A stretch of 19,829 nt of DNA, taken from positions 1-19,829 of the forward strand of contig CAYMDU010000025.1 in the NCBI GenBank assembly GCA_964389495.1, read 5' to 3'. The position numbers were made by a program, and so were the translations under genes. Origin of the DNA: RGIG3009 sp964389495 (GTDB taxonomy: Bacteria > Bacillota > Clostridia > Oscillospirales > Acutalibacteraceae). The notes under the pieces are model-generated. The model was not told the origin of the DNA, did no database searches, and saw only the letters and a program-made list of their open reading frames with translations. Position 1 is the first letter of the stretch, and each line of letters begins with the position of its first letter. This document shows, in pieces, positions 1 to 6,411 of the stretch.

Positions 1-137
1 TCTTTTAAATACCGTCTGTGTCGTTCACCCCAAACACCGATTTCATAATTCGTTTCCTTGGACAATGCAACACAAGGCAATAGATAAGCACCCTGAATTT
101 CATATTGTCCGCCTTGTTGTTCAAATAATGTAGTCAT
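1..137 (-). CDS. tnpV: TnpV family transposon-encoded protein, 5' part only
   Basis: The first 45 codons of a gene that runs leftward off the window. It starts at the ATG at 137-135, preceded by a strong AAGGAGG (150-144). The peptide begins MTTLFEQQGGQYEIQGAYL and continues with LPCVALS, an IGVWGERHRRYLKE-like block and no stop. This pattern of a short N-terminal FEQ.GG.Y element, a Y-L-[IL]-P-C-[LV]-x-L core, then I-G-[VI]-W-G-x-R-H-x-x-Y-L is what I know from TnpV, a small protein of about 115-125 residues encoded in Clostridia transposons and conjugative elements. Its biochemical role is not established. It implies that a mobile element lies to the left of the window. Family assignment is from recognition, with most of the protein unseen. 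Confidence 0.75.
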   Translation of the reverse strand, partial: MTTLFEQQGGQYEIQGAYLLPCVALSKETNYEIGVWGERHRRYLK

Positions 138-165
138 AATGAGCCTCCTTGATTTTGATGTGATT

Positions 166-171
166 ATTATA
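166..171 (-). promoter_or_regulatory. Candidate -10 box for tnpV
   Basis: Read on the minus strand this is a perfect TATAAT, about 29 nt upstream of the tnpV ATG and just upstream of its AAGGAGG. No good -35 element lies at the right distance, so this is a weak call. Confidence 0.3.
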
Positions 172-285
172 AATCAAGTTGAAACAAAAGACGAATGTGC
201 GGAGTTATATTTTGAAGATTGTGTTCAGCGGCAGGAATATTTGATTTTTACCAAATCCCTTATGAACATCCGCACCATAACAGAT

Positions 286-326
286 AAGTCCGAACCCTTT
301 GGGGTTCGGACTTGTTTTCTTTTTGC
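286..326 (+). terminator. Strong hairpin with T-rich tail at mobile-element flank
   Basis: A perfect 12-bp inverted repeat (286-297 pairing with 302-313, 4-nt loop) made of AAGTCCGAACCC and its complement. On the plus strand it is followed by a T-rich run (314-326), the usual form of an intrinsic terminator. On the minus strand the tail is not T-rich. No plus-strand gene ends here, so it may insulate the element at the left from transcripts entering it. It also sits about 105 nt beyond the stop of the minus-strand lipid kinase and could stop that transcript inefficiently. Confidence 0.55.
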
Positions 327-417
327 TTTCCTTTTATTCGGCTATCGAGAGCTTTGCCCACTCTTTCCCGAACCGGCAAGGCCTTTTCGCTGCGATGTAA
401 CCACTCATAGGTGCCCT

Positions 418-1338
418 TTATCTTTGCCCCATTGCCACGCATTGACATTGTTCAGTTTTCCTTTTCCATTCTGTTTTGGTGACGGTGTATTCAGTTACAT
501 TGGTAATCGTTTCTCCGTCAATTTGAAGTGGATTCGGGCAATCAAATGTCACTGTTATGTGATGGCCGGATAGAACCGCTACAAATTTTGTGTGGCGAAT
601 GTGTGTTCCTTTAAAAATAGAGGGAAAAATCAAAAGTGAGCTTAGTTTTCCGGTTCCGTACATCACCATTACCGTGACTTCGTTTTCTTTTCCCAATCGG
701 TCCTGCTTTGGGGTTGGCATCATTCCCCCGCCATAATAACGACCGTTCATGGTTGGCGCCAACCACACCTTTCGGAAGGTGTGCCGTTCTCCGTCAACCG
801 CAACCGTTGCATTCACAGGCTTGTAGTGAAACAGCAATCCTTTGATTGCAATTTTGGTATAATTGATTGGCTTTTTCTTTCCGCCTTGACGCCCCTTTTC
901 TCGAACCCGCTCCCCCACTTCACAGCAATACCCATCAATACCAAAGCCAATGCCGTTCAAAAACAAATGGCTTTCTCCGTTTACTGTTACTGTGGGTAAG
1001 TTCATGATGTAGCGATTGATTTTATAGGTCGGATCGCTGCCTTTTTCTTTACCGATGTCCCGGGCGAAATCATTGCCGCTGCCAATGGCATAGTAATAGA
1101 TACTGTTCTTAATCTCAAAGCCCTGTACATCATTCACAAAACGGTTGAGTGTTCCGTCACCGCCGCAAAGGATCACCTCATCTGATTCATCAAGTTCGGC
1201 AAAAAAAGCACGATAGCTTGTGATTCCCTGTACTTCAATCAGTTCGGCATTGTCAAAAGTGTTCGCCAACAATTCGGCCTCTTTTTTGCATTCCCCGTTT
1301 CCGGCGCGGGAATTGTAGAGGATGTATTTCTTGTTCAT
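418..1338 (-). CDS. Diacylglycerol/lipid kinase family protein (DgkB/YegS type)
   Basis: A 306-residue protein of the diacylglycerol kinase catalytic-domain family, which phosphorylates diacylglycerol or related lipids with ATP at the inner face of the membrane and recycles lipid intermediates. The nucleotide-binding GGDGTLN motif is at residues 59-65, followed by a GSGNDFARD block at 86-94. A C-terminal LQIDGE segment matches the conserved DGE of this family. Length is normal (about 290-310). The ATG at 1338 has an AAAGGAC-type ribosome binding site, and the N-terminus (KKYILYNSRAGNG) matches the family start. The last roughly 20 residues (after EYTVTKTE) look less family-like and lie where the sequence grades into mobile-element flank, so the natural C-terminus may have been altered. 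The exact lipid substrate cannot be told. Codon use is AT-rich compared with the core genes to the right. Confidence 0.85.
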   Translation of the reverse strand: MNKKYILYNSRAGNGECKKEAELLANTFDNAELIEVQGITSYRAFFAELDESDEVILCGGDGTLNRFVNDVQGFEIKNSIYYYAIGSGNDFARDIGKEKGSDPTYKINRYIMNLPTVTVNGESHLFLNGIGFGIDGYCCEVGERVREKGRQGGKKKPINYTKIAIKGLLFHYKPVNATVAVDGERHTFRKVWLAPTMNGRYYGGGMMPTPKQDRLGKENEVTVMVMYGTGKLSSLLIFPSIFKGTHIRHTKFVAVLSGHHITVTFDCPNPLQIDGETITNVTEYTVTKTEWKRKTEQCQCVAMGQR

Positions 1339-1395
1339 AGCCTTTTCTACCGTCCTTTATGAAATATATAAATCGGTCTGTTTTGCAACTATCTA

Positions 1396-1424
1396 AGGAT
1401 ACTCCGCTCTTATGACAAATTCAA
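1396..1424 (-). promoter_or_regulatory. Candidate promoter of the lipid kinase gene
   Basis: On the minus strand TTGAAT (1424-1419), a 17-nt spacer, then TATCCT (1401-1396), 57 nt upstream of the kinase ATG. Both boxes deviate from consensus, so this is only plausible. Confidence 0.35.
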
Positions 1425-1477
1425 TGTATAAATTGTAAAATTTAAAGAGATGAAACAGAGCTTACCCGAAAAAAGAA

Positions 1478-1506
1478 TTGTTATTTTGCCGGGAGTACGC
1501 TATAAT
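1478..1506 (+). promoter_or_regulatory. Sigma-A type promoter of the glycoside hydrolase gene
   Basis: TTGTTA (1478-1483), exactly 17 nt, then a perfect TATAAT (1501-1506). The expected transcript start near 1513 leaves a leader of about 54 nt before the ATG at 1567. No operator or catabolite-repression site was obvious around it. Confidence 0.75.
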
Positions 1507-1566
1507 GAAAGAAACAACAAGAACCGCCGCTCCGAATAACTTTGGGTTAGGAAAGGATGAAAAGAA

Positions 1567-3243
1567 ATGAAAGTAACCGGAAATTTTGAACAATACGAAC
1601 GGCTCGAATTCGAATTGGACGATAACACGGAATACATCAAAATCACAGTGCCTGACGGCCACGAAACTGTTTTGCGCCCTTTTTCGTATCAACCCATCGA
1701 CATCCGCTACGATGAAAACGGGATTGAAAGCATTTCGAAAGCAGGAACGGAAAAATCGATTTGCAGATTCACGCCGGATTTCACCGGTAAAATGATTGTG
1801 GAATGTTTCTTTAACGACAAATCCTCCCAAAGAACGGAATGGATAATAACCGATTCCAATAACCACGGATATATTGAAATCGGGGAAAAGGACAGCCGCT
1901 ATTTTTGCTTTACAGATCAAACACCGTTCTTCCCCATCGGCATCAACACCGCCTTTCCCGCAACCTATGCTCGATCAAGCGGCACGGAATTCGGGCTTTC
2001 ATCCTATGGCTTCATGGGTTTAAGAGAATACGAGCGTTGGTTTAAAAAGCTTTCGGGCAACGGAGTGAATGTTGCGCGGGTGTGGCTTGGGCATGAATAT
2101 TTCAGCCCGGACACCCTCAATGTATGCGAGTTTGAAGCAACGCAATTTTCAAAAATAGACTGCCTGCTTTCTATTGCGAAGAAATACGGAATCAAGCTCA
2201 AACTCACCCTGGAACAGTTCCGCTTTTTCAGTTATGACCAGCAAGGAAATTCTGGAGGCTATTCCGGCGATGTTTTTAAAAAATTCAACAAAAATCTGTA
2301 TTGCCACGGTGAGAGATGCGAAAATGCCGACGAATGGCTCACAAGTGAAAGGTGGAAAACCGCTTGGCTTTTTAAAGTGGAAGAATTGGCAAAACGCTAT
2401 GCCGGCGATACCGAAATTTTTGCAATAGAACTTTGGAACGAAATGAATTGCGTGGGAACATGGGAAAACATGGTCAACTGGAACAGAGAAATGCTGCCGA
2501 AGGTGAAGCAGCTTTTTCCCAAGCATCTTGTCACTAATTCCATTGGCAGTTTCGACTGTGAAGCCGTCTGCAAAATGTACACCTCTTTTTGTTGGAAAAA
2601 TTGCGATTTCGTTCAATTCCACCGCTACTTGGATCAGGGCGCTCAATATGAAGACTGCAAAAACCCGATCGAAGTAATAAAAGGCGGCTTTTCCCGACTT
2701 GCCACAACCAAGCCGGTATTCGTTGCCGAAACCGGAGCGGTCAACAACTGCCACAGCGGCCCGTTCAATTTCTATGTGAACGATGACGACGGCATACTTT
2801 TTGCGGATGTGGTGTACACCCCGGTATTTATGAAAAGCTGCGGAACCGGAAACATTTGGCATTGGGACAATCGGTATGTCGAATCCAAAAACCTGTATCA
2901 CCTTTTTAAGCCCATCAAAAATCTGATTAATGGCATAGACTTTGAGAGCGAAGCCTTTGAAACCCTCGATTTTTCAAATGATACGGTATATTGCCTTTTG
3001 CTGAAAGGAAAAAACACAACCATTGGCTATTTGCGAAATAAGAACTACAACTGGCAAACCGTTTTAAGAGATCTCAAAGAAGTGGCACCGATAGATGAAT
3101 TTTTCTTGCCCACAACCCAAAAAAGCCGTGCGGAACTTTTCCCAATTTGGGACAACGACCGCTCCGAAGCCACAGCTACGGAACACGGGATTGCGTTTGA
3201 AAATATAAAAATCGGCGTCTTGTTCAAGTTGGTTTCCAAATAA
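1567..3243 (+). CDS. Glycoside hydrolase, clan GH-A (GH5-like), intracellular
   Basis: A 558-residue protein with an N-terminal beta-rich region (about residues 1-110, resembling the DUF5060-type Ig-like domain) followed by a TIM-barrel glycosidase domain from about residue 115. The clan-A catalytic set is visible: arginine in ARVWLG at 170-175, the Asn-Glu pair in ELWNEMN (N291, E292, probable acid/base), His and Tyr in FHRY (351-354), the probable nucleophile E388 in FVAETG, and a tryptophan near 431-433. A short beta domain fills the C-terminus. There is no signal peptide or membrane segment, so it should act in the cytoplasm on imported oligosaccharides or glycosides. The ATG follows AGGAAAGGATG at a good distance. 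It is monocistronic between its own promoter and terminator, with no transporter or regulator next to it. Substrate unknown; beta-mannosidic or beta-glucosidic activity is only a guess from the fold. Confidence 0.8.
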   Translation: MKVTGNFEQYERLEFELDDNTEYIKITVPDGHETVLRPFSYQPIDIRYDENGIESISKAGTEKSICRFTPDFTGKMIVECFFNDKSSQRTEWIITDSNNHGYIEIGEKDSRYFCFTDQTPFFPIGINTAFPATYARSSGTEFGLSSYGFMGLREYERWFKKLSGNGVNVARVWLGHEYFSPDTLNVCEFEATQFSKIDCLLSIAKKYGIKLKLTLEQFRFFSYDQQGNSGGYSGDVFKKFNKNLYCHGERCENADEWLTSERWKTAWLFKVEELAKRYAGDTEIFAIELWNEMNCVGTWENMVNWNREMLPKVKQLFPKHLVTNSIGSFDCEAVCKMYTSFCWKNCDFVQFHRYLDQGAQYEDCKNPIEVIKGGFSRLATTKPVFVAETGAVNNCHSGPFNFYVNDDDGILFADVVYTPVFMKSCGTGNIWHWDNRYVESKNLYHLFKPIKNLINGIDFESEAFETLDFSNDTVYCLLLKGKNTTIGYLRNKNYNWQTVLRDLKEVAPIDEFFLPTTQKSRAELFPIWDNDRSEATATEHGIAFENIKIGVLFKLVSK

Positions 3244-3292
3244 AAAACCATTCCGCGGTCAACATTTCATTTGTCTCCTGCTTGGTAAAAGC

Positions 3293-3346
3293 AACCGGCT
3301 CACGATTCTCGCCGAATCGTGAGCCGGTTTCGTTTTTGTCTTTTGT
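3293..3346 (+). terminator. Intrinsic terminator after the glycoside hydrolase
   Basis: A perfect 16-bp stem (3293-3308 with 3314-3329) with a 5-nt loop, followed by a T-rich tail (TTCGTTTTTGTCTTTT). It closes the glycoside hydrolase transcript and is about 50 nt past its stop codon. Confidence 0.88.
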
Positions 3347-3419
3347 TTGCAAGCCGTCAATCGCCTATCTTACCATGGTTTGGCCTGACTGTCGGTAGGT
3401 GCCCACCCGTGTATTCTGT

Positions 3420-3989
3420 TTACAAAGTGGCCATGCCTTGCGAATACTTCACAACAGGTTGAGATGCGTTCTTGTGTTCGCCCCACATCTTTTCCATCCA
3501 AATCATGTGATACCACCGGCCGAACTTGTACCCGCATTGGTGAAATTCACCGACTTTTCGGAACCCCAGATGCGCATGAAAATCGGCACTGTTTGTGGTT
3601 AAATACTCGTCATTTTGTTCCGGATAGGCGATGCACGCATAAGCATTAAGAACACCCATGGCCTGCAAAGCCCGCTCCAAGGCCTCATAAAGCATTCGGC
3701 CCAGCCCGCCGTTTCGCGCGCTGCAATCGATGTACACGGTTGTTTCGCAAGACCAGTCATACGCTGCTCGGCCGACAAACGGGCCTGCATAGGCATATCC
3801 TTCCACGCGACCGTCTTTTTCAGCCACCAAAAAAGGATACCGTGCCATGGCTTCTTGCATTCGTTTTTGGAACGCAACCAGCGAGGGCGTTTCGTATTCA
3901 AAAGTGATTGCTGTGTGCTTTACATAGTAATCGTAAATTTCCAGCAAACGCTTTGCATCCTCCATTGTTGCATCTCTAACGGTGACCAT
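3420..3989 (-). CDS. GNAT N-acetyltransferase, phosphinothricin acetyltransferase-like
   Basis: A 189-residue acetyl-CoA-dependent N-acetyltransferase of the phosphinothricin/methionine-sulfoximine acetyltransferase branch. It begins MVTVRDATMEDAKRLLEIY, contains the branch-typical HTAITFEYE and FLVAEKDGRVEGYAYAGPF blocks, the acetyl-CoA pyrophosphate loop as RNGGLGRMLYEAL, the ACIAYPEQNDEY and FHAHLGF segments, and ends with GYKFGRWYHMIWMEK. The open frame extends upstream to 4076, but the start at 3989 is chosen because AGAAGGTG lies just before it and because a near-perfect promoter (4029-4057) lies downstream of the longer start. Cellular members acetylate glutamate analogues or amino acids; the real substrate here is unknown. 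About 20 residues after MEKMW extend beyond the usual end of the family. Confidence 0.87.
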   Translation of the reverse strand: MVTVRDATMEDAKRLLEIYDYYVKHTAITFEYETPSLVAFQKRMQEAMARYPFLVAEKDGRVEGYAYAGPFVGRAAYDWSCETTVYIDCSARNGGLGRMLYEALERALQAMGVLNAYACIAYPEQNDEYLTTNSADFHAHLGFRKVGEFHQCGYKFGRWYHMIWMEKMWGEHKNASQPVVKYSQGMATL

Positions 3990-4028
3990 GCGACACCTTC
4001 TCTCATCCGAATTGCCAATTTCTTTCAT

Positions 4029-4057
4029 TATACACAGGCAAGTGGGAATTTGCAAGG
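4029..4057 (-). promoter_or_regulatory. Sigma-A type promoter of the GNAT gene
   Basis: On the minus strand TTGCAA (4057-4052), 17 nt, then a perfect TATAAT (4034-4029). The expected transcript start is near 4022, giving a leader of about 33 nt to the ATG at 3989 and ruling out the longer upstream reading of that gene. Confidence 0.75.
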
Positions 4058-4148
4058 GCTTCTTATTTGAATCCAACGGACGGTATTTGTTGGATTAAAC
4101 AAAGTCAAAATATCACACAGTATTCTTCAAATAATGGAATAAAAGTGA

Positions 4149-4202
4149 GAAAGTCCATTTGGCAAAAGTGTACCAGCTTTGAAAGCTGATATTGCAACTT
4201 TC
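4149..4202. terminator. Weak inverted repeat downstream of the AbiH gene
   Basis: An outer GAAAGT/ACTTTC pair (4149-4154, 4197-4202) encloses a small CAGCT/AGCTG hairpin around 4174-4188. It lies about 30 nt past the stop of the leftward AbiH gene and could serve as its terminator, but the stem is interrupted and the T-tract poor. Confidence 0.2.
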
Positions 4203-4231
4203 TTTTTGAAAAGGGCAAACTGTTTTTGAGA

Positions 4232-5224
4232 TTACCGATACATAACAGAGCGAATTCTTTTACAATACGGTCTAAAAAAATCAGCCTTGGCATTAAAGGA
4301 ATCGTCACTTTCACCTGCATATCGAAAAATAACAACCTTTTTTAAATGCGTGCATTTTTTAAGAATTCTTAATAAAAATGCTTGATCCGCTTCAATTCCA
4401 TGACCCAATACAACAAGAGCAGAAATTTTGTTATACTTGATATTGGGAATACCGTTTTGTTTACGATAGTTGTTTACAAACTGATTTATGAATTGATAAT
4501 GCGGGATGAACGACTCAACTTCGTCATCAACACCTCGCCCTGAGTTTTCGTAGTGTTGATAACTTTCCAAAGCGACAATTTTTTCATTATATTCCGTAGA
4601 ATCCGGCGACAAATGCAAGTCGTATTTTAAATATCTGCGGAGCGCAAGAGCTTCACGACAAATATTCTTTCCCCAACATATATCTTCATATTCAGTAAGG
4701 CAGGCTTCATCTCTGTAATCATAGCCCAAAAGAATATCATTTTCGGGAAGAGAACCATGTACATAAAAAACATCACAGTCATATACCGCAACAATTCTTG
4801 TATAATTAAAGGAAATTGCATAGGTTTTTCTTTTTAAATATTTTTTAACAGAAGCCAGCCTAACCACAGGCTTGTTTTCTGTTTCCTTGCGCAAATACCG
4901 CAGAAGCAACATGTGAATATCCGCAAATGCCTCCCGCAAGCGCGAACGTTCTCGGCGTACAATCTCATAATTTTGGTCTTCCCTCATAGATTGAAAAAAC
5001 AGTTTTTGCGTGAGACAGTTGATATTCTCTTCAAAAGAATACCAGGTTGTAATATTCTCATCGCTATCACAGTATTCCTTGAAAAGATCCAAGCTTTCAG
5101 ATGAAGTGGCATCAACGAAAGATTTGTAACCGGTAGCATAATTGTGTGCCATATCAAAACCATTTCCTATAATGGCAAGCGTTTTGTACAACTTTTGCCG
5201 CTTGACCGAAAATGCTTTTTTCAT
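4232..5224 (-). CDS. AbiH family protein, candidate phage abortive-infection factor
   Basis: About 330 residues. The N-terminus carries the AbiH hallmark: a nucleotide-binding-like beta strand and loop LAIIGNGFDMAH, followed by a T-x-Y-x-x-F pattern (ATGYKSF). Further conserved blocks are SFNYT followed after about 15 residues by YVHGSLPEND, and a late VVLGHGIEADQAF. AbiH was first described as a lactococcal plasmid gene giving abortive infection against some phages; its mechanism is not known to me in detail. The frame could open at a TTG at 5239, but ATG 5224 is preferred: it has GGGGTG 7 nt upstream and the predicted transcript start is near 5241. No toxin-antitoxin partner or second defence gene adjoins it; it has its own promoter. 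The gene is strikingly AT-rich beside the core genes from 5391 on, consistent with horizontal acquisition. Confidence 0.83.
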   Translation of the reverse strand: MKKAFSVKRQKLYKTLAIIGNGFDMAHNYATGYKSFVDATSSESLDLFKEYCDSDENITTWYSFEENINCLTQKLFFQSMREDQNYEIVRRERSRLREAFADIHMLLLRYLRKETENKPVVRLASVKKYLKRKTYAISFNYTRIVAVYDCDVFYVHGSLPENDILLGYDYRDEACLTEYEDICWGKNICREALALRRYLKYDLHLSPDSTEYNEKIVALESYQHYENSGRGVDDEVESFIPHYQFINQFVNNYRKQNGIPNIKYNKISALVVLGHGIEADQAFLLRILKKCTHLKKVVIFRYAGESDDSFNAKADFFRPYCKRIRSVMYR

Positions 5225-5247
5225 CTGATCACACCCCAAAGAGAAAA

Positions 5248-5256
5248 ATTATAGCA
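5248..5256 (-). promoter_or_regulatory. Extended -10 promoter of the AbiH gene
   Basis: On the minus strand TGC followed by TATAAT (5256-5248), an extended -10 element, which can work without a good -35; none is seen. It gives a short leader of about 17 nt ahead of the ATG at 5224. Confidence 0.55.
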
Positions 5257-5329
5257 GTAATCCTTACGAAATATGTGCTTTGATAACAGGACGATAGCGA
5301 GTAATGGTACAATGGTACGAATGTGGTAT

Positions 5330-5383
5330 GCCGACAAAGTAAAAATGCCCGAAAGCCCTGTGTTTTCAAGGCTTTCGGGCATT
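5330..5383 (-). terminator. Intrinsic terminator of the purA-guaA unit
   Basis: A perfect 14-bp stem (5370-5383 with 5344-5357) with a 12-nt loop, followed on the minus strand by TTTTAC and a T-rich stretch. It begins 8 nt past the guaA stop codon. Confidence 0.85.
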
Positions 5384-5390
5384 ACTTATT

Positions 5391-6371
5391 TTATTCCCAC
5401 TCAATGGTGCCAATCGGCTTCGGCGTGAGGTCGAGAAGGACACGGTTGATGCCGTCCACCTCGTGAGTGATACGATCGGTAATGTGGTGCAACAACGTAT
5501 ATGGAATTTCCTCGATGGTGGCACTCATAGCATCGGTGGTATTCACGGCACGGATGATAGCCGGCCATCCTTCGTAACGCTTGCCGTCTTTGACGCCGAC
5601 GCTCTTCATATCGGGCACAGCAATAAAGTATTGCCACACCTTACCGGCAAGACCGTTCTTATCGAATTCTTCGCGCAGGATCGCATCGGCCTCGCGCAGA
5701 GCATGCAAGCGATCGCGTGTGATGGCACCAAGGCAGCGAACACCCAAGCCGGGGCCGGGGAACGGCTGACGATAGACCATGCCGTGCGGCAAGCCCAAAG
5801 CTTCGCCCACAACGCGCACTTCGTCTTTGAACAGCAAGCGAACCGGCTCAACCAGCTCGAACTGCAAATCTTCCGGCAATCCACCGACATTGTGGTGCGC
5901 CTTGACACCGTCGCTTTCCAAAATGTCGGGATAAATCGTGCCCTGTGCCAAGAAAGAAATTCCTTCCAGTTTGCGCGCTTCTTCTTCGAACACGCGGATA
6001 AATTCCGCGCCGATGATTTTGCGCTTCTTTTCGGGTTCTGCCACGCCTGCCAGCTTGTCCAAAAAACGGTCAACAGCATCGACATAAATCAGGTTGGCAT
6101 CCATTTCATCGCGGAACACGCGAACCACTTGTTCCGGTTCTCCTTTGCGCAACAGACCGTGGTTGACATGTACGCACACCAGCTGCTTGCCAATGGCTTT
6201 GATGAGCAGGGCCGCCACAACGGAGGAATCCACACCGCCGGACAACGCCAGCAACACCTTTTTATTACCGACTTGTTCGCGAATTTCTTGAATTTGCTCG
6301 GCAATAAAGGCATCTGCCAATGCTTTGGTGGTAATGCGTTCCATGGTTTCCGGTCGTTTGTAGTTTAACAT
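5391..6371 (-). CDS. guaA: GMP synthase, ATP-pyrophosphatase subunit only (no glutaminase domain)
   Basis: A 326-residue protein that adenylates XMP with ATP and aminates it to GMP, the last step of guanine nucleotide synthesis. The ATP-binding P-loop SGGVDSS is at residues 44-50. HVNHGLLRKGE, AQGTIYPDILES, HHNVGGLPE and RQPFPGPGLGVR follow in family order, and the C-terminal dimerisation domain ends PKPIGTIEWE. Bacterial GuaA is normally about 510-525 residues, with an N-terminal class-I glutamine amidotransferase (GATase) domain of about 190 residues. Here it is absent, and the stop of purA lies only 40 nt upstream, leaving no room for it. The ATG at 6371 has a strong GAGGAGGA site. The enzyme must use free ammonia or a separately encoded glutaminase, as in the archaeal two-subunit type. 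It is downstream of purA in the same transcription unit. Confidence 0.9.
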   Translation of the reverse strand: MLNYKRPETMERITTKALADAFIAEQIQEIREQVGNKKVLLALSGGVDSSVVAALLIKAIGKQLVCVHVNHGLLRKGEPEQVVRVFRDEMDANLIYVDAVDRFLDKLAGVAEPEKKRKIIGAEFIRVFEEEARKLEGISFLAQGTIYPDILESDGVKAHHNVGGLPEDLQFELVEPVRLLFKDEVRVVGEALGLPHGMVYRQPFPGPGLGVRCLGAITRDRLHALREADAILREEFDKNGLAGKVWQYFIAVPDMKSVGVKDGKRYEGWPAIIRAVNTTDAMSATIEEIPYTLLHHITDRITHEVDGINRVLLDLTPKPIGTIEWE

Positions 6372-6411
6372 ACTAGTTCCTCCTCATAAAATACTGTATA
6401 TACTTACCGAA

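Noticed and set aside
260..448. 62-codon minus-strand open frame next to the lipid kinase stop
   Set aside because: It reads through the strong hairpin at 286-313 and has no good ribosome binding site, so it is not called as a gene; it may contain an eroded mobile-element fragment.
3990..4076. N-terminal extension of the GNAT protein
   Set aside because: The predicted promoter (4029-4057) lies inside this extension, and the family start matches the ATG at 3989.
4105..4335. 76-codon minus-strand open frame at the 3' end of the AbiH gene
   Set aside because: Out of frame with AbiH and overlapping its conserved C-terminus; no ribosome binding site or similarity recognised.
5463..6368. 301-codon open frame on the plus strand opposite guaA
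   Set aside because: Antisense shadow of guaA; no family motifs and no plausible initiation site.
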